NCBI GenBank assembly: GCA_935421135.1
Contig: OW285192.1
Coordinates: forward strand, 13,843,501 to 13,907,500
Source: Bugulina stolonifera
Taxonomy: Eukaryota; Bryozoa; Gymnolaemata; Cheilostomatida; Bugulidae
DNA length: 64,000 bases
Direction: 5' to 3'
Under the pieces are notes generated by a model. The model did not search any database. It saw only the letters and a program-made list of their open reading frames with translations, and was not told where the DNA came from. Below, piece by piece: positions 63,816 to 64,000 of the stretch. Made by a program: the position numbers and the translations under genes. Each line of letters opens with the position of its first letter. Position 1 is the first letter of the stretch.

Positions 63816-64000
63816 TAACTAATGTCGGCCGGAAGTCCTTATACTATATAAAGGGCATTGTTTTACTGTTCATTGTCTCAGTCTTCACTTGGCTTTCAAT
63901 AAAGACACATCTATACTTGATACAGAGACTTTCACTTCCTTTTGTCAGGTCATTCGCTTAGCGAACCGCCTACTAGGTCGGATCACTCTCTTTCAACGTA
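63816..64000 (+). mobile_element. Possible LTR at window edge
   Basis: Starts near TGTAACTAATGTCGG and has a TATA box (ACTATATAAAGGGC) followed 50 bases later by CAATAAAGACAC. That TATA-to-polyA spacing is typical of a compact LTR. It continues GC-richer than its surroundings to the window end. The other LTR and termini are outside, so this is tentative. Confidence 0.4.

Overview
This is a stretch of animal nuclear genome. It is AT-rich (my estimate, about two thirds A+T), with GT-AG introns, two conserved metazoan multi-exon genes and many decayed mobile elements. Angiomotin, PRMT9 and cytospin homologs point to a metazoan. An early-branching or marine invertebrate such as a sponge is my guess, not something the sequence proves.

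Layout. Roughly 1-34,300 is built from three related tandem segments: U1 (about 30-13,560), U2 (about 13,560-24,890) and U3 (about 26,340-34,330). Further pieces of the same ancestral unit lie at 37.4-38.0, 40.3-41.25 and about 44.8-45.0 kb, inside introns of the next gene. Each segment carries on the minus strand the 3' part of one unrecognised multi-exon gene with a membrane-like hydrophobic stretch. It is open in U3 (27,532-31,564). In U1 and U2 one exon has a length change that breaks the frame. Each unit also holds a plus-strand terminal exon, conserved as protein, ending at 11,510, 23,179 and 40,966. U1 alone has a 3.1-kb LTR retroelement (1,049-4,142, 5-bp target duplication, empty sites in U2 and U3) whose interior contains two pieces of a cytospin (SPECC1-like) gene in opposite orientations.

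36,557-52,226 (minus) is an angiomotin ortholog in 12 recognised exons whose splice phases all agree. It keeps PPxY/LPxY motifs, a tankyrase-type RQEPQGEE motif, the angiomotin coiled coil and a possible C-terminal PDZ ligand; its first exon is not identified. Its introns hold a 27-bp minisatellite full of TCACATGA motifs, a tRNA-like SINE, hairpins and the dispersed unit fragments. About 52.2-56.2 kb is intergenic, with two dead non-LTR retrotransposon fragments. 56,226-63,357 (plus) is a complete 15-exon PRMT9 gene (858 codons). The window ends in what may be another LTR.

How the genes relate. Angiomotin is a junction and actin scaffold that restrains YAP-type coactivators in Hippo signalling. 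PRMT9 is an arginine methyltransferase that in mammals modifies the splicing factor SF3B2. They are divergently oriented about 4 kb apart, and nothing suggests shared regulation. The rest is a record of segmental duplication, gene decay, host-gene capture by a retroelement and MITE insertion.
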